NCBI RefSeq assembly: GCF_029892105.1
Contig: NZ_JARZAJ010000019.1
Coordinates: 103,945-167,944, forward strand
DNA length: 64,000 nucleotides
Reading direction: 5' to 3'
Source of the DNA: Kitasatospora sp. GP82
GTDB taxonomy: Bacteria; Actinomycetota; Actinomycetes; Streptomycetales; Streptomycetaceae
Below the pieces are notes generated by a model. It was given only the letters and a program-made list of their open reading frames with translations, was not told where the DNA came from and did not search any database. Of this stretch, positions 11,165 to 19,956 are shown piece after piece. Within the stretch, counting starts at the first letter, position 1. Every line of letters starts with the position of its first letter. The position numbers and the translations under genes were made by a program.

Positions 11165-11395
11165 ATGAACAGCACCCAGCCTTCGGGCCCCCTGCTCGGC
11201 TACACCGTCGGGGTCACCGCAGCGCGCCGCCGCGAGGAGCCGGTCCCGCTGCTGCGCCGCGCCCGGGCGGGCACCGAGGCCGACGAGCACGCGGTGGAGG
11301 CCGCCATCGCCCGTCTGCGCGGGGCCCTGGGCGCGCAGGCGAGGCCGGTGCGGACGGTACCCGAGGGCGGCTGCAGCCTGGTGGCGGCGGCATGA
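11165..11395 (+). pseudogene. Internally deleted NnaR/HemD-like regulator
   Basis: The 76-codon frame joins the first about 30 residues of a uroporphyrinogen-III-synthase-like protein (GPLLGYTVGVTAARRREEPVPLLRRA) to the last about 40 residues of an OmpR-type winged helix (AVEAAIARLRGALG, then VRTVPEGGCSLV). In streptomycetes the HemD-like regulator NnaR has this domain order, about 380 residues in all, and sits beside nitrite/nitrate genes. The junction falls at ARAGTEADEH, so roughly 300 residues have been removed in frame. The product cannot contain either complete domain. Start and stop are kept and the stop overlaps the next ATG, so it may still serve as a coupled leader for the chelatase gene. 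Confidence 0.75.
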
Positions 11396-12204
11396 CGACC
11401 GGCGCCCGCGCAGACCGGCCGCCCACGCTGCTCGCCGTCGCGCACGGCACCCGCGACCCCGACGGCGCCGCCGCCTACCGGGCGCTGGCCGAAGCCGTTT
11501 GCGCTCTGAGGCCCGGACTGCGCGTGGAACTCGCCTACCTCGACCTCCTGCGCCCGTCCCTGGACGAGGCGCTGGCCGGCCTGCACGGACCCGTCGTCCT
11601 CGTCCCGCTGCTGCTCGGCACCGGCTACCACGTCCGCGTCGACATCCCGGCCGCACTCGCCGCCACCCCGCACCTGCCCGCGGTCGTAGCCCCCGCGCTC
11701 GGCCCCGACCCGCTGCTGGCCGTCGCGCTTGCGGAACGGCTCACCGAGGCCGGCTGGTCCGCCGCGCAGGGCGGCACCGTGGTCCTTGCCGCCGCAGGTT
11801 CGACGGACCCGTCGGCCAATGCCGACACCGCGCACATGGCCGAGCTGCTGGCGGGGGAGCTGGGACGACCGGTCATACCGTCCTACCTCTGCGCGAGCAC
11901 GCCTGCCCCGGCCGAGGCCGTGGCCGCCCTTCACGCAGCCGGGCACCAGCAGGTGGCGGTCGCCCGCTACCTGCTGACCCCCGGCTACTTCGCCCGCCAG
12001 GCCGCCCGCACCGACAGCGCGCTGACATCGGCCCCGCTGGGTGCACACGAGGCCATCGCCCGCCTCGTCCTCCAGCGCTACGACCATATGTCCTGCGCCG
12101 CTCGGCCGCCCAGGCCCGCGACGGCGGATCCGGCCGGGTACGCCGGTCGGTCGACAGCGGCGCCGGCCGCCGGACCCTCGCTCGCGGCGTCGACGTCGTC
12201 GTAG
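11392..12204 (+). CDS. Sirohydrochlorin ferrochelatase (CbiX/SirB-type)
   Basis: A 270-residue chelatase that would insert iron into sirohydrochlorin to make siroheme, the cofactor of NirB. It has two CbiX repeats: the first opens with LLAVAHGTRDPDG, in which His18 is the expected metal-binding/catalytic residue, and the second has VVLAAAGSTDP and YLLTPGYFARQ. The family usually ends soon after a VLQRYD-type motif near residue 232; here about 38 Ala/Pro/Ser-rich residues follow, suggesting that the native 3' end was lost by recombination and replaced by readthrough. Its ATG overlaps the nnaR remnant stop. The enzyme core appears complete. Confidence 0.87.
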   Translation: MTTGARADRPPTLLAVAHGTRDPDGAAAYRALAEAVCALRPGLRVELAYLDLLRPSLDEALAGLHGPVVLVPLLLGTGYHVRVDIPAALAATPHLPAVVAPALGPDPLLAVALAERLTEAGWSAAQGGTVVLAAAGSTDPSANADTAHMAELLAGELGRPVIPSYLCASTPAPAEAVAALHAAGHQQVAVARYLLTPGYFARQAARTDSALTSAPLGAHEAIARLVLQRYDHMSCAARPPRPATADPAGYAGRSTAAPAAGPSLAASTSS

Positions 12205-12289
12205 ACGAGCAAGCCGTCGCCGCGCAGCCGCACCCCGCGCGTGGGGGCGTGTGAGTCGGCACCGGCCGTCGGGCCGCCCGTCAGGGGCG

Positions 12290-13432
12290 GGCGGCCCTTG
12301 GCCCTCGGCTGGCTATACCAAGGCGTCCCCGTTCGCCACCCTCCTGATCGGCAACCGGCTCCTCAGCCTCCCCGGATCGCAGAAGGAGGTGCGACGGTTC
12401 GCCTTCGACACCCGCGGCGGCGAACTCGCCTACGAGGCCGGCGACGCCCTCGGCGTGTGGCCCGCCAACGGCTCCGAACTCGTCGCGGAATGGCTCGCCG
12501 TCACCGGCCTCGACCCTGACAAGAGCGTGTCCGTCCCCGACGCGGGCGAGATCCCGCTCGGCGAGGCCCTGCGAACCCGGCTCGACATCGCCCGGATCAC
12601 CCCCGACCTCCTCAAGTTCGTCGCAGAGCGCACCGGTGACCGCGACCTCAAGCGGCTGCTGCGCCCCGACAACAAGGGCGAGCTCGCGAAGTGGAGCTGG
12701 GCCCGGCAGGCCGTGGACGTGGTCGGCGCGTTCCCGGTTCGGGCGTCCGCCGCCGAGTGGGTCGGTGTCCTCAAGCGGCTCCAGCCCCGTCTCTACTCGA
12801 TCTCCTCCAGCCCGCTCGCCCATCCCGGCGAGGTCCGCCTCACGGTCTCCGTCGTCCGCTACACCAACGACCTCGATCGGGAGCGCAAGGGCGTCTGCTC
12901 CACCTACCTCGCCGACTGCGCCGACGACGGCCCGGTGCCCGTGTTCGTCCAGCGCTCCCCGCACTTCCGCCCGCCCGCCGACCCCGCCACCCCGATGATC
13001 ATGGTGGGGCCCGGCACCGGCGTCGCCCCCTTCATCGGCTTCCTGGAGGACCGCCGGGCCCGCGGCCACACCGGCCCCAACTGGCTGTTCTTCGGCGAGC
13101 AGCGCGAGGCGACCGACTTCTACTACCGCGAGGAGCTCGAAGCCTTCCGGTCCTCCGGCCACCTGGACCGCCTCGACCTCGCCTTCTCCCGCGACCAGCG
13201 CAACAAGGTCTACGTCCAGGACCGGATGCGCGAGCACGGCCCCCGTCTGTGGCAGTGGCTCCAGGACGGTGCCCACTTCTACGTCTGCGGCGACGCCGCC
13301 CGGATGGCCAAGGACGTCGACCTGACCCTGCGTGAGATCGTCGCCGCCCAGGGCGGCCTGGACGACGACGCGGCCGCCGCGTACGTCAAGCAGCTCGCTG
13401 CTGACCGGCGCTACGTCCGCGACGTCTACTGA
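12290..13432 (+). pseudogene. FAD/NADPH domain of fused nitrate reductase flavoprotein, N-terminus lost
   Basis: About 380 residues form a cytochrome-P450-reductase/CysJ-like FAD and NADPH module: RLYSISSSP (FAD-binding), GVCSTYLAD, GPGTGVAPFIGF (NADPH pyrophosphate) and YVCGDAARMAKDVD near the end, finishing in DVY. In many streptomycetes this module is the C-terminal part of a protein of about 1300 residues that combines a molybdopterin nitrate reductase, a flavodoxin and this domain. Neither upstream module is present and no plausible start lies in frame before SPFATLL, so this looks like the surviving tail. The frame is open back to 12041, so an artificial longer product is possible. It may be relic electron-transfer equipment replaced by the operon opposite. 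Confidence 0.72.
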
Positions 13433-13930
13433 ACCGGTGCCCGAGTGGCGGGCCGGTCAGGGCCTCACCGGTGCTGCCGAGGAGGCACAGCAGCACCCGG
13501 CGCGCGGGCCGCGGGGCACCCGGCTCGGGCCCCGGCGCCCGGGGAAGCGGGTGCGTTCCCGCTCGTGGGCCGCGTGCGGCCGCGAGTGAAATGTTCGGTC
13601 CAGGGCCCCACCACCGAATGTCTCCGGTAGGGTCCTGATCGGTTACCAGTGGGTAGGGGGCGGGATCGCAACCCGCCGCCTCTTCGTCCCGAACCCGTTC
13701 TACCGGCCCTTGGTGGGCTGCGGATCAGGGCGCCGTCGACGGCCGGTTGGGTGCGCTGGGCTTCGCCGGCATCGGTACCCCGGTGGGCTCACGGAGGGAA
13801 CGGTTTCGGGAGATGGCAGATCATCTCAGGTTGCGGGCGCTGTGGGGGATGCCGTGGCGGTTGAGTGGCGATGGTTGCGCTGGTCGTGGTCGGCATCCGG
13901 GGTTGACATCGCGGGTGCGGGGGTGACCTG
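13433..13930. other. Intergenic region before the large regulator
   Basis: About 500 bases with no credible gene. A TTGACA hexamer at 13903-13908 lies close to the GTG start of the regulator and is too near to act as an ordinary -35 box for it. No strong hairpin or repeat was seen. Confidence 0.5.
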
Positions 13931-16900
13931 GTGAGGACGTTCGGCGAGATTCTGCTGGAGCATCGCCGGGCGGCGGGGCTGACGCAGGAGGAGCTTGCCG
14001 AGGCGGCCGGGTTGGCCGCCCGGTCGATCAGGGATCTGGAGCGGGGCCGTCGGGAGCGGCCGCAGCGTCGCACGGTGGAGATGCTGGTGTCCGCGTTGCG
14101 GCTGGTCGACGCCGACGCTGCCGTGCTGCTCGGTGCCGGGCGTTCCGGTCGGCTGGGGGATACGCCTGCCGAGGACGGCGTGGCGGGGTCCGGCCTGTTC
14201 GATCGGAACAGCCAACTGGCGCTGTTGGAGCGTGCGGCCGGTGCGGCGCGTGCCGGTCGGGGTGCGGTGGTGCTGGTGGAGTCGGGGCCGGGGATGGGGA
14301 AGACCTCGCTGCTGAAAGCCTGGGCTGCCGATGAGCAGGCGCGTGGGATGCGGGTGCTGCAGGCCGGCGGTGGCGAGTTGGAGCAGGACTTCGCCTTCTC
14401 GGTGCTGCGGCAGCTGGCCGAACCACTGCTGGCGCGAGCCGGCCGTGTCGGGCGGGAGCGGCTGCTCGCAGGCCCTGCGGAGCCGGCGTCATACGCCTTG
14501 CGGGTGGACGGTGCCGGCGAGGGCGGGGGGCTGTCGACCGAGGCGTCGCTGGGTGTTCTGCACAGCCTGTACTGGCTGATGGTGCATGTCACGGATGACG
14601 GGCCGGTCGCTCTGCTGGTCGACGACGTGCACTGGGCGGATGGTCCGTCCGTGCGGTGGTTGGAGTACCTGGCCCGGCGTCTGCGTGGTCTGCCGTTGCT
14701 GCTGGTGCTGGCGGCGCGGCCGGACAGCGGGACTCAGGTCGAGCCACTGCTGGAGCAGATCGCCGCACAGCCGGACTGCCGACGGGTCGGGTTGCCGGCG
14801 CTGACTGCCGACAGCGTGGCCCGGATGGTGCGGACGAGTCTGGGGCGGGACGCCGAGTCGCAGTTCGTCGTCGCCTGCGCCGAGGCGACGCAGGGCAATC
14901 CGTTGTTGCTGCGCGAGCTGCTGCGGACCCTGGCAGACAACGGGGTCGAGCCCGCCGGCGATCAGGCACATCTGGTGGAAACGTTCCGAGGCCGGATCCT
15001 GGCCGCCACCGTGGTCAAGCGGCTGGCGAGCCAGCCGGAGCCGGCCCGGCGCCTGGCACGGGCCTTGGTGGTGCTGGGGGACGGGGCCACCTGGCATGTC
15101 GCAGCCGAGCTGGCAGGGTTGGGCGAAGCCGAGGCCCGGGAGCACGGCCGCCGGTTGCAGCGGATCGGTGTTCTGAAACCGGGTGAGGTGGCGCGGTTCG
15201 ATCATCCACTGGTCCGCGCCGCGATCGCCGAGGCCGTCATGGGGCCGGTGGAACTGGCCACCGGGCATGCGCGGGCGGCCGAACTGCTCCGGGGCGAGGG
15301 CGCGGCCGGTGATCTGGTGGCCACACATCTGCTGCTGACCGAACCCAGCGGTGAGGCCTGGCGCGTGGAGGCCCTGCGGGAAGCGGCCCGGGTGACCCGC
15401 GGCCGAGGGGCTCCGGAGATCACCATGACGTATCTGCGCCGGGCCTTACGGGAACCGATGTCCAGCGGACAGCGAGGTCCCTTGCTGCTGGAGCTGGGAG
15501 CTGACGAGTTGCAGGTCGACGTCAGCGCGGCCATGCATCACCTGACGCAGGCTTCGTCCACGTTGACGGATCCTTGCTCCCGGTCCCTGGCGGCTCACCT
15601 GCTCGCCGATGCGCTGTTCATCGGACATCAGCACGCACGCGCTGTCGAGGTCCTCGCCCGGGCCGTCGAGGACCTGCGGCAGGAGGGCGATGGTGCCGGG
15701 CCCGGCCGTGAGTTGTCGTGGTACCTGCAGGCCCAGATGCTGCTGATCGGCTACGAGCACCTGTCCACCCTGCCGGCGGCCCGGCAGCAGGCCAGACGGC
15801 TGTGGGACCACAAGCTGGCCGGTGACACGCCGGGTGAGTGCGCGGTCCTGGCCGCGCTGTCCGCCTCGGCGGTCACGGGGGATGCCAGCGCCGCGGTCAC
15901 CAACGACCTCCTCGACCGGGCGCTGCGCGGCGGGATGACGGGAGGGGACCAGGCCGGAATGCTCGTGAGCCTGGCCGGGATGGGATTCGTGACCACTGAC
16001 CGCCTCGACGACGCGGCGGCGCGGTTCGACCAGATCGCCGACCTGGGCGTGCGGTGCGGCTCCTTCCGTATGGTCTCGGCGGCGATGATGTGGCAGCTGA
16101 CCGTCCGGGCCCGTCGGGGTCAGCAGGCCGGGCTCACCGCGGACATCGGACATCCCGGTACGACGACCGGGGACGGCGTGGAGCATCGGGTGAGGCTGGC
16201 GATGATGGCCCAGGTGGGCGAGTCGCTGATCGAGCGGTGTGACCTGGCCGCGGCGACCGAGGTCCTGGTCCCGGACGCCGACACCGACCAGGTGGGCTGG
16301 TTGTGGCAGGGGCCGATGCTCCTGGTTCGTAGCCGTCTGCACGCCGAGCGGGGCAATCCGACCGCCGCACTCGCGGTCCTGCTGGAATACGGTGCGCAGG
16401 AGAGGCAGGCACGGGTCACGAATCTGGCCATGATGCCCTGGCGGTCGCAGGCTGCGCTGACGCACCTGGCGCTCGGACAACGCAAGGAAGCACTCCAACT
16501 GGCCACCGAGGAAATGGAGTTGGCCCACCGGTGGGGCACTGAGCGGGCGATTGGACTGGCATCGCGCTGCCTGGGTGTCGTGACGGGCGGCCCTGAGGGA
16601 CTGGCCCTGCTCGAAGAGGCCGTGGCCGTGTTGGAACTTTCTCCGGCCCGCTTGGAACTGGCCCGGGCCCGGTACGAGCTGGGGACTGCTCTGTCGCGCG
16701 CCGGCGAGATCGGCCAGGGCCGCCGGTCCCTGACTCAGGCGCTGGATCTGGCCGAGACCTGCGGCAGCGTCCTCCTGGCCGGCCGGGTACGCCGGGCGTT
16801 GACTGCGGTGGGGGTGCGTCCTCGGCCTGCGCCACCGGTGGCTCCGATCCTGTCGCTGACCGAGTATCGCTTGGTGGAGCTGGTCGGTGCCGGTCATAGT

Positions 16901-17083
16901 GATCGTCAGATCGCCCAGGCCCTGCTGCTGACTGAGCAGGACGTGACCGGGTTGATGGACCGGGTGGGCCGCAAGCTGGGGGTGACCGGTCGGGCAGGCC
17001 TGGCGGACATGGCGTACGCGGCCGGAACCGGCGGCCTCAGGCAGGCACGGGCGTTGGGGTCCGTACCTCGGCAACCGAGCTGA
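13931..17083 (+). CDS. Large ATP-binding regulator with XRE and LuxR-like HTH
   Basis: A 1050-residue cytosolic regulator. Residues about 4-55 are an XRE-type helix-turn-helix (EILLEHRRAAGLTQEELAEA, then AARSIRDLERG). An AAA_16/NACHT-like ATPase follows, with Walker A GPGMGKTS at 119-126 and Walker B LLVDDVHWAD around 229-238. A long helical, TPR-like middle reaches about residue 960. The C-terminus (about 974-1030) has a LuxR-like helix-turn-helix: LTEYRLVELVGAGHSDRQIAQALLLTEQDV. Usual LAL/MalT-type regulators have only the C-terminal HTH, so HTH at both ends is uncommon. It starts at GTG 13931. No neighbouring target is obvious; the fascin-like pair converges on it. Confidence 0.87.
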   Translation: MRTFGEILLEHRRAAGLTQEELAEAAGLAARSIRDLERGRRERPQRRTVEMLVSALRLVDADAAVLLGAGRSGRLGDTPAEDGVAGSGLFDRNSQLALLERAAGAARAGRGAVVLVESGPGMGKTSLLKAWAADEQARGMRVLQAGGGELEQDFAFSVLRQLAEPLLARAGRVGRERLLAGPAEPASYALRVDGAGEGGGLSTEASLGVLHSLYWLMVHVTDDGPVALLVDDVHWADGPSVRWLEYLARRLRGLPLLLVLAARPDSGTQVEPLLEQIAAQPDCRRVGLPALTADSVARMVRTSLGRDAESQFVVACAEATQGNPLLLRELLRTLADNGVEPAGDQAHLVETFRGRILAATVVKRLASQPEPARRLARALVVLGDGATWHVAAELAGLGEAEAREHGRRLQRIGVLKPGEVARFDHPLVRAAIAEAVMGPVELATGHARAAELLRGEGAAGDLVATHLLLTEPSGEAWRVEALREAARVTRGRGAPEITMTYLRRALREPMSSGQRGPLLLELGADELQVDVSAAMHHLTQASSTLTDPCSRSLAAHLLADALFIGHQHARAVEVLARAVEDLRQEGDGAGPGRELSWYLQAQMLLIGYEHLSTLPAARQQARRLWDHKLAGDTPGECAVLAALSASAVTGDASAAVTNDLLDRALRGGMTGGDQAGMLVSLAGMGFVTTDRLDDAAARFDQIADLGVRCGSFRMVSAAMMWQLTVRARRGQQAGLTADIGHPGTTTGDGVEHRVRLAMMAQVGESLIERCDLAAATEVLVPDADTDQVGWLWQGPMLLVRSRLHAERGNPTAALAVLLEYGAQERQARVTNLAMMPWRSQAALTHLALGQRKEALQLATEEMELAHRWGTERAIGLASRCLGVVTGGPEGLALLEEAVAVLELSPARLELARARYELGTALSRAGEIGQGRRSLTQALDLAETCGSVLLAGRVRRALTAVGVRPRPAPPVAPILSLTEYRLVELVGAGHSDRQIAQALLLTEQDVTGLMDRVGRKLGVTGRAGLADMAYAAGTGGLRQARALGSVPRQPS

Positions 17084-17115
17084 GACCGGGGCTCCTGCCA
17101 CCGGGGTGCATGGGG

Positions 17116-17152
17116 AGGGCCTGGACCTCCCGGTACGCGAGGTCCAGGCCCT
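17116..17152. terminator. Strong bidirectional terminator hairpin
   Basis: A 14-bp perfect stem closed by an A-T pair with a 9-base loop, 33 bases after the large regulator stop and 65 bases beyond the end of the convergent fascin-like gene. It can serve both genes. Confidence 0.85.
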
Positions 17153-17216
17153 CATTCCGTGGGCCCGGGCGGGCAGTTAGCAGGGTTTGTGCCCGTGCCC
17201 CTACGGTGGGAACCGG

Positions 17217-18302
17217 TTACTGGAACTGCTCCCAGGGGCCGATTGCGTTGGCGCGGGCGCGCAGCATGCCGTTCTGGTCACCGCTGTAGGCGTACTCGGC
17301 CGAGACGTACAGGCCGTTGGCGGCCGACCGGATGGCGTAGCCGGTGCCGGTGGGCTCGATGGTGAACTGCTCCCAGGGGCCGATCGCGTCGGCGCGGGCG
17401 CGCAGCATGCCGTTCTGGTCACCGCCGTGGCCGAGTTCGGCCGAGACGTACCGGCCGTTGGCGGCCGACCGGATCGAGTAGACGTTGCTCTTGTTGTTGC
17501 GGCACAGGTTGAACTGTTCCCAGGGGCCCATTCCGTCGGCGCGGGCGCGCAGCATGCCGTTCTGGTCACCGCCGTAGCCGAGTTCGGCCGAGACGTACCG
17601 GCCGTTGGTCTGTGACCACAGGGGGGTGGCCGTGGTCACGCAGGCGGTCTCGTTGGGGGTGACGCTCCCCAGAACGGCGCTCAGGTAGCTCTGGTAGGAC
17701 TGCAGCGCGTCGATGGCCCGGCCGATGCTGGGGCCGGAGACCGGGAGGGCGTTCCAGGTCAGCTCGCGCTGGTGTCCGTGCCGCCAGCCCCGGGTGTGCA
17801 CCGCGTCGCTTCGCGGGTTGTCGTTGTCGGGGTCCTTGGCGTCGATGTTCTGCCCGCTGTCCTGGTAGGACTGCAGGGCGTAGGCATTCCAGTCCTCCCA
17901 GCCGCCCCAGGAGAAGAGCTGCTGGTTGGGCGCGGGGTAGACCAGGTTCTCCATGACGACGGCCCCGCCGTTGCCGCCCAGGTAGGACGCGACCTTGTGC
18001 TTCTGGGGGTTGAAGAGCAGGAACCGGCCGCGGTCTCCGACCTGGATCCACTGGCAGTACGGGTTGTTGGCGTCGAACTGCTTGAGCCAGACGCTGTCGT
18101 CGTTGGGGCTGGCGCACAGCATCCGGTCGTTCCAGAGCCCGTTGGTGATGAACACCGGCGTGGCCACCGACTGCCCGGCCTCGTCAGCCGAGGCGGGGGT
18201 CGCGGGCAGGCCGACCAGGCAGACCGCGGCCGTGAGGACGGCCACGGCTGCGGTTCGCGCGGTCCTCAACGCGGACCTGAGGGTGCGCAGGAGGTTTGTC
18301 AT
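17217..18302 (-). CDS. Secreted protein with three fascin-like repeats
   Basis: A 361-residue exported protein. Residues 1-39 form a signal peptide (arginine-rich start, long Ala/Val core, ATPASA). Residues about 45-140 look like a beta-trefoil segment (NDRMLCASPND, WLKQFDANNPYCQWIQVG, FLLFNPQ). After a middle region rich in Asp and Asn there are three near-identical repeats of 47-49 residues, each with NG-x-YVSAE-L-GG-DQNGMLRARA-GPWEQF, typical of fascin/actin-crosslinking-like trefoil strands. The repeats are also conserved as DNA (period 141-147 bp). Binding to carbohydrate or another surface is likely from the fold, with no catalytic motif seen. The NTF2-like gene lies 12 bases upstream. 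Confidence 0.8.
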   Translation of the reverse strand: MTNLLRTLRSALRTARTAAVAVLTAAVCLVGLPATPASADEAGQSVATPVFITNGLWNDRMLCASPNDDSVWLKQFDANNPYCQWIQVGDRGRFLLFNPQKHKVASYLGGNGGAVVMENLVYPAPNQQLFSWGGWEDWNAYALQSYQDSGQNIDAKDPDNDNPRSDAVHTRGWRHGHQRELTWNALPVSGPSIGRAIDALQSYQSYLSAVLGSVTPNETACVTTATPLWSQTNGRYVSAELGYGGDQNGMLRARADGMGPWEQFNLCRNNKSNVYSIRSAANGRYVSAELGHGGDQNGMLRARADAIGPWEQFTIEPTGTGYAIRSAANGLYVSAEYAYSGDQNGMLRARANAIGPWEQFQ

Positions 18303-18314
18303 GGGTCTCAGTCC

Positions 18315-18674
18315 TCAGCTGTTCGGAGTCAGCGCGTAGCGCACGGTCTGGGTCTTGATGAGCCCGTCGCGGAAGACGAACGTGTCGACGCCGTGGTGCG
18401 CCTGGCCGGTGTCGGAGCCGGCGGACCACTCCAGGAACAGGACGTCGCCTTCGAAGATCTGGATCTTCAGGTCCCACTTGGCGTGGGGGAGGTCGGCGAA
18501 CAGCTGGGTGAAGCCCTCGCGGACGCCGTCCCTGCCGTGCTTGACACCGGTCGGAGTGATGAAGGCCGCGTCGTGGGCATAGTTCGCGACGATCTTGTCG
18601 AGGTCCTCGGCCATGAGGGCCTGTCCGTGGCTCTGGAAGATCTCTTGCGGGGTTCGGGTGGTGAGGTTCTTCAC
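18315..18674 (-). CDS. NTF2-fold (SnoaL/ketosteroid-isomerase-like) protein
   Basis: A 119-residue protein of the SnoaL-like NTF2 superfamily. It has an N-terminal helix (PQEIFQSHGQALMAEDLDKIVANYAHDAAFITP) and a beta-sheet C-terminus ending in DGLIKTQTVRYAL; the pocket carries Asp and His side chains (HDAAF, HHGVDTFVF). Members act as isomerases, cyclases or hydrolases, or simply bind small ligands; the substrate cannot be told here. No signal peptide is seen, in contrast to the exported partner gene 12 bases downstream. GTG at 18674 follows AAAGG at good spacing. Confidence 0.82.
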   Translation of the reverse strand: MKNLTTRTPQEIFQSHGQALMAEDLDKIVANYAHDAAFITPTGVKHGRDGVREGFTQLFADLPHAKWDLKIQIFEGDVLFLEWSAGSDTGQAHHGVDTFVFRDGLIKTQTVRYALTPNS

Positions 18675-19232
18675 GGGTGGTGCCTTTCTGCGCTCGAAGG
18701 GGTGGTGATTGTTCTGCTCGCTCGGGGTGTCCCGCGCGTGCGGGGTGCCTGACTCGAGGCGGCTGCGGACGGGTGCCCGATGTGGCCGCCAGGCGGTACG
18801 GGGGCGCTCTTCTTCGACGCGCTGCTGGCTCGGTGTCGGTGTCGGGCGGGCACCGGCCGATGGCTTCCGGACGGGCGGCAGTTCCTGGCGTCCCCTGGTC
18901 GTGCAGCCGGCTCCTGTGCCTCAGCTGTCAGCGGAGCCGCCCAGCCGCGTGGTGGTCACATGCTGCGGCCTGCGGAAAGGCAACCCGCCAGCCCCGCCGG
19001 TTGCCACGGTCTGCCCAGCCCGGCCACCAGACAATTGCTCTTGCACCCTCGCTGACGCTTCGCCATCCTCGTCGTACTCCGCACTCTCTGGACCCCTCGC
19101 GGTAAACGATGAGAACCCGCACTGGGCTCTTCTATCGGCTGCGTCAAAGCAGAACATCGAGGTCATGACAACACCAGGAAGAAGCAGGGGAAGCCTCACC
19201 GGAAGTCCCTGTGTCGCGGGTCTGTACAACCG
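18675..19232. other. Intergenic region upstream of the NTF2-like gene
   Basis: About 560 bases. Open frames on both strands lack protein-like composition. It should hold the promoter of the minus-strand pair, but no hexamers stand out. Confidence 0.45.
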
Positions 19233-19415
19233 GCCCTGCACTCCCTGGTCACCGGCCTTCGCCGGGACCAGGACGCCGTCGTCGCCGGCCTGTCCAGCTC
19301 CTGGAGTTCGGGTCAGGTCGAGGGCCAGGTCACGCGAATCGGGCTCCTCAAGCGGAAGGGCTACGGCCGCGCCAACCTCGACCTGCTCCGCCGACGCATA
19401 CTCCTGGCGAGCTGA
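19233..19415 (+). pseudogene. ISL3-family transposase, C-terminal remnant
   Basis: About 60 codons ending at TGA 19413-19415 read LHSLVTGLRRDQDAVVAG, WSSGQVEGQVTRIGLLKRKGYGRANLDLLRRR. This is the C-terminal block of ISL3/IS204-type transposases (WSNG-x-VEG-x-NRIKLLKR-x-GYGRA). The remaining about 350 residues are absent. It marks an old insertion and deletion. Confidence 0.8.
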
Positions 19416-19480
19416 CCTGGCCCGATTGTCGGCGACCACTTCCAAATCCGCGAGTACGACCAGGTACGTGATCACAGCCC

Positions 19481-19720
19481 ATGACAGTTATGGCAGGAGC
19501 GGTCACCCATCCAGCCGCTCGCGGGCGCGGTCTTGCGCGCGCCGTGTGCGGCTTCGTCGTGGACGCCCTCGTCCACCGCCACGGCCGCGCCGCGCTCATA
19601 GTTCACGACGACAACCCGTCGGCCATCGCCGCGTATGAACGACTCGGGATGACCAAGCGTCCGTTCCGCTCGGCCCACATCCTGGCCCAGAGAGGCCGGG
19701 GCTCTGCCGCGGCAAGCTGA
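19481..19720 (+). pseudogene. GNAT acetyltransferase, C-terminal fragment
   Basis: Seventy-nine codons cover acetyl-CoA-binding motif A and motif B of a GNAT N-acetyltransferase: THPAARGRGLARAVCGFVVDAL, then VHDDNPSAIAAYERLGM. The N-terminal beta strands (about 80-150 residues in relatives) are missing, and the ISL3 remnant ends 65 bases upstream, so the gene was probably cut by that element. An ATG at 19481 exists but the product would lack the substrate half of the fold. Confidence 0.65.
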
Positions 19721-19722
19721 TA

Positions 19723-19758
19723 CGGCCGCCCCTGCTCAGAGGTGAGCACAGGCGGCCG
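19723..19758. terminator. Hairpin terminator
   Basis: Arms CGGCCGCC...CTGCTCA and TGAGCA...GGCGGCCG pair over 14 of 16 positions around a 4-base loop, immediately after the GNAT fragment stop. Confidence 0.6.
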
Positions 19759-19933
19759 GACAACTCCCCGCCAACTGGCCGCTGCCACCCGATCACAAGA
19801 TCTTCGCCAGAGCCGAATTCCGTGACCGCCCACACCCCTACCTCGGCCCCCGACCTGACCCGGGTGTACGAGCGAGCGGGCCGTTGGGTTGGGGATGCTG
19901 CTGCGACGTCCGCACCATCCGTGGTAGCTTGCT

Positions 19934-19956
19934 TTGCATGGTAGATGGCTATGCAA
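19934..19956. promoter_or_regulatory. Inverted repeat over padR start, possible operator
   Basis: TTGCAT-N11-ATGCAA spans the proposed padR start codon. PadR-family repressors often bind ATGC/GCAT-type dyads in their own promoter, so autoregulation is plausible. Confidence 0.5.

Noticed and set aside
13903..13908. TTGACA as -35 box for the large regulator
   Set aside because: It lies only 22 bases before the start codon, so the -10 would overlap the GTG.
15446..17155. A 569-codon minus-strand frame under the large regulator
   Set aside because: Gln/Arg/His-rich shadow caused by third-position GC bias.
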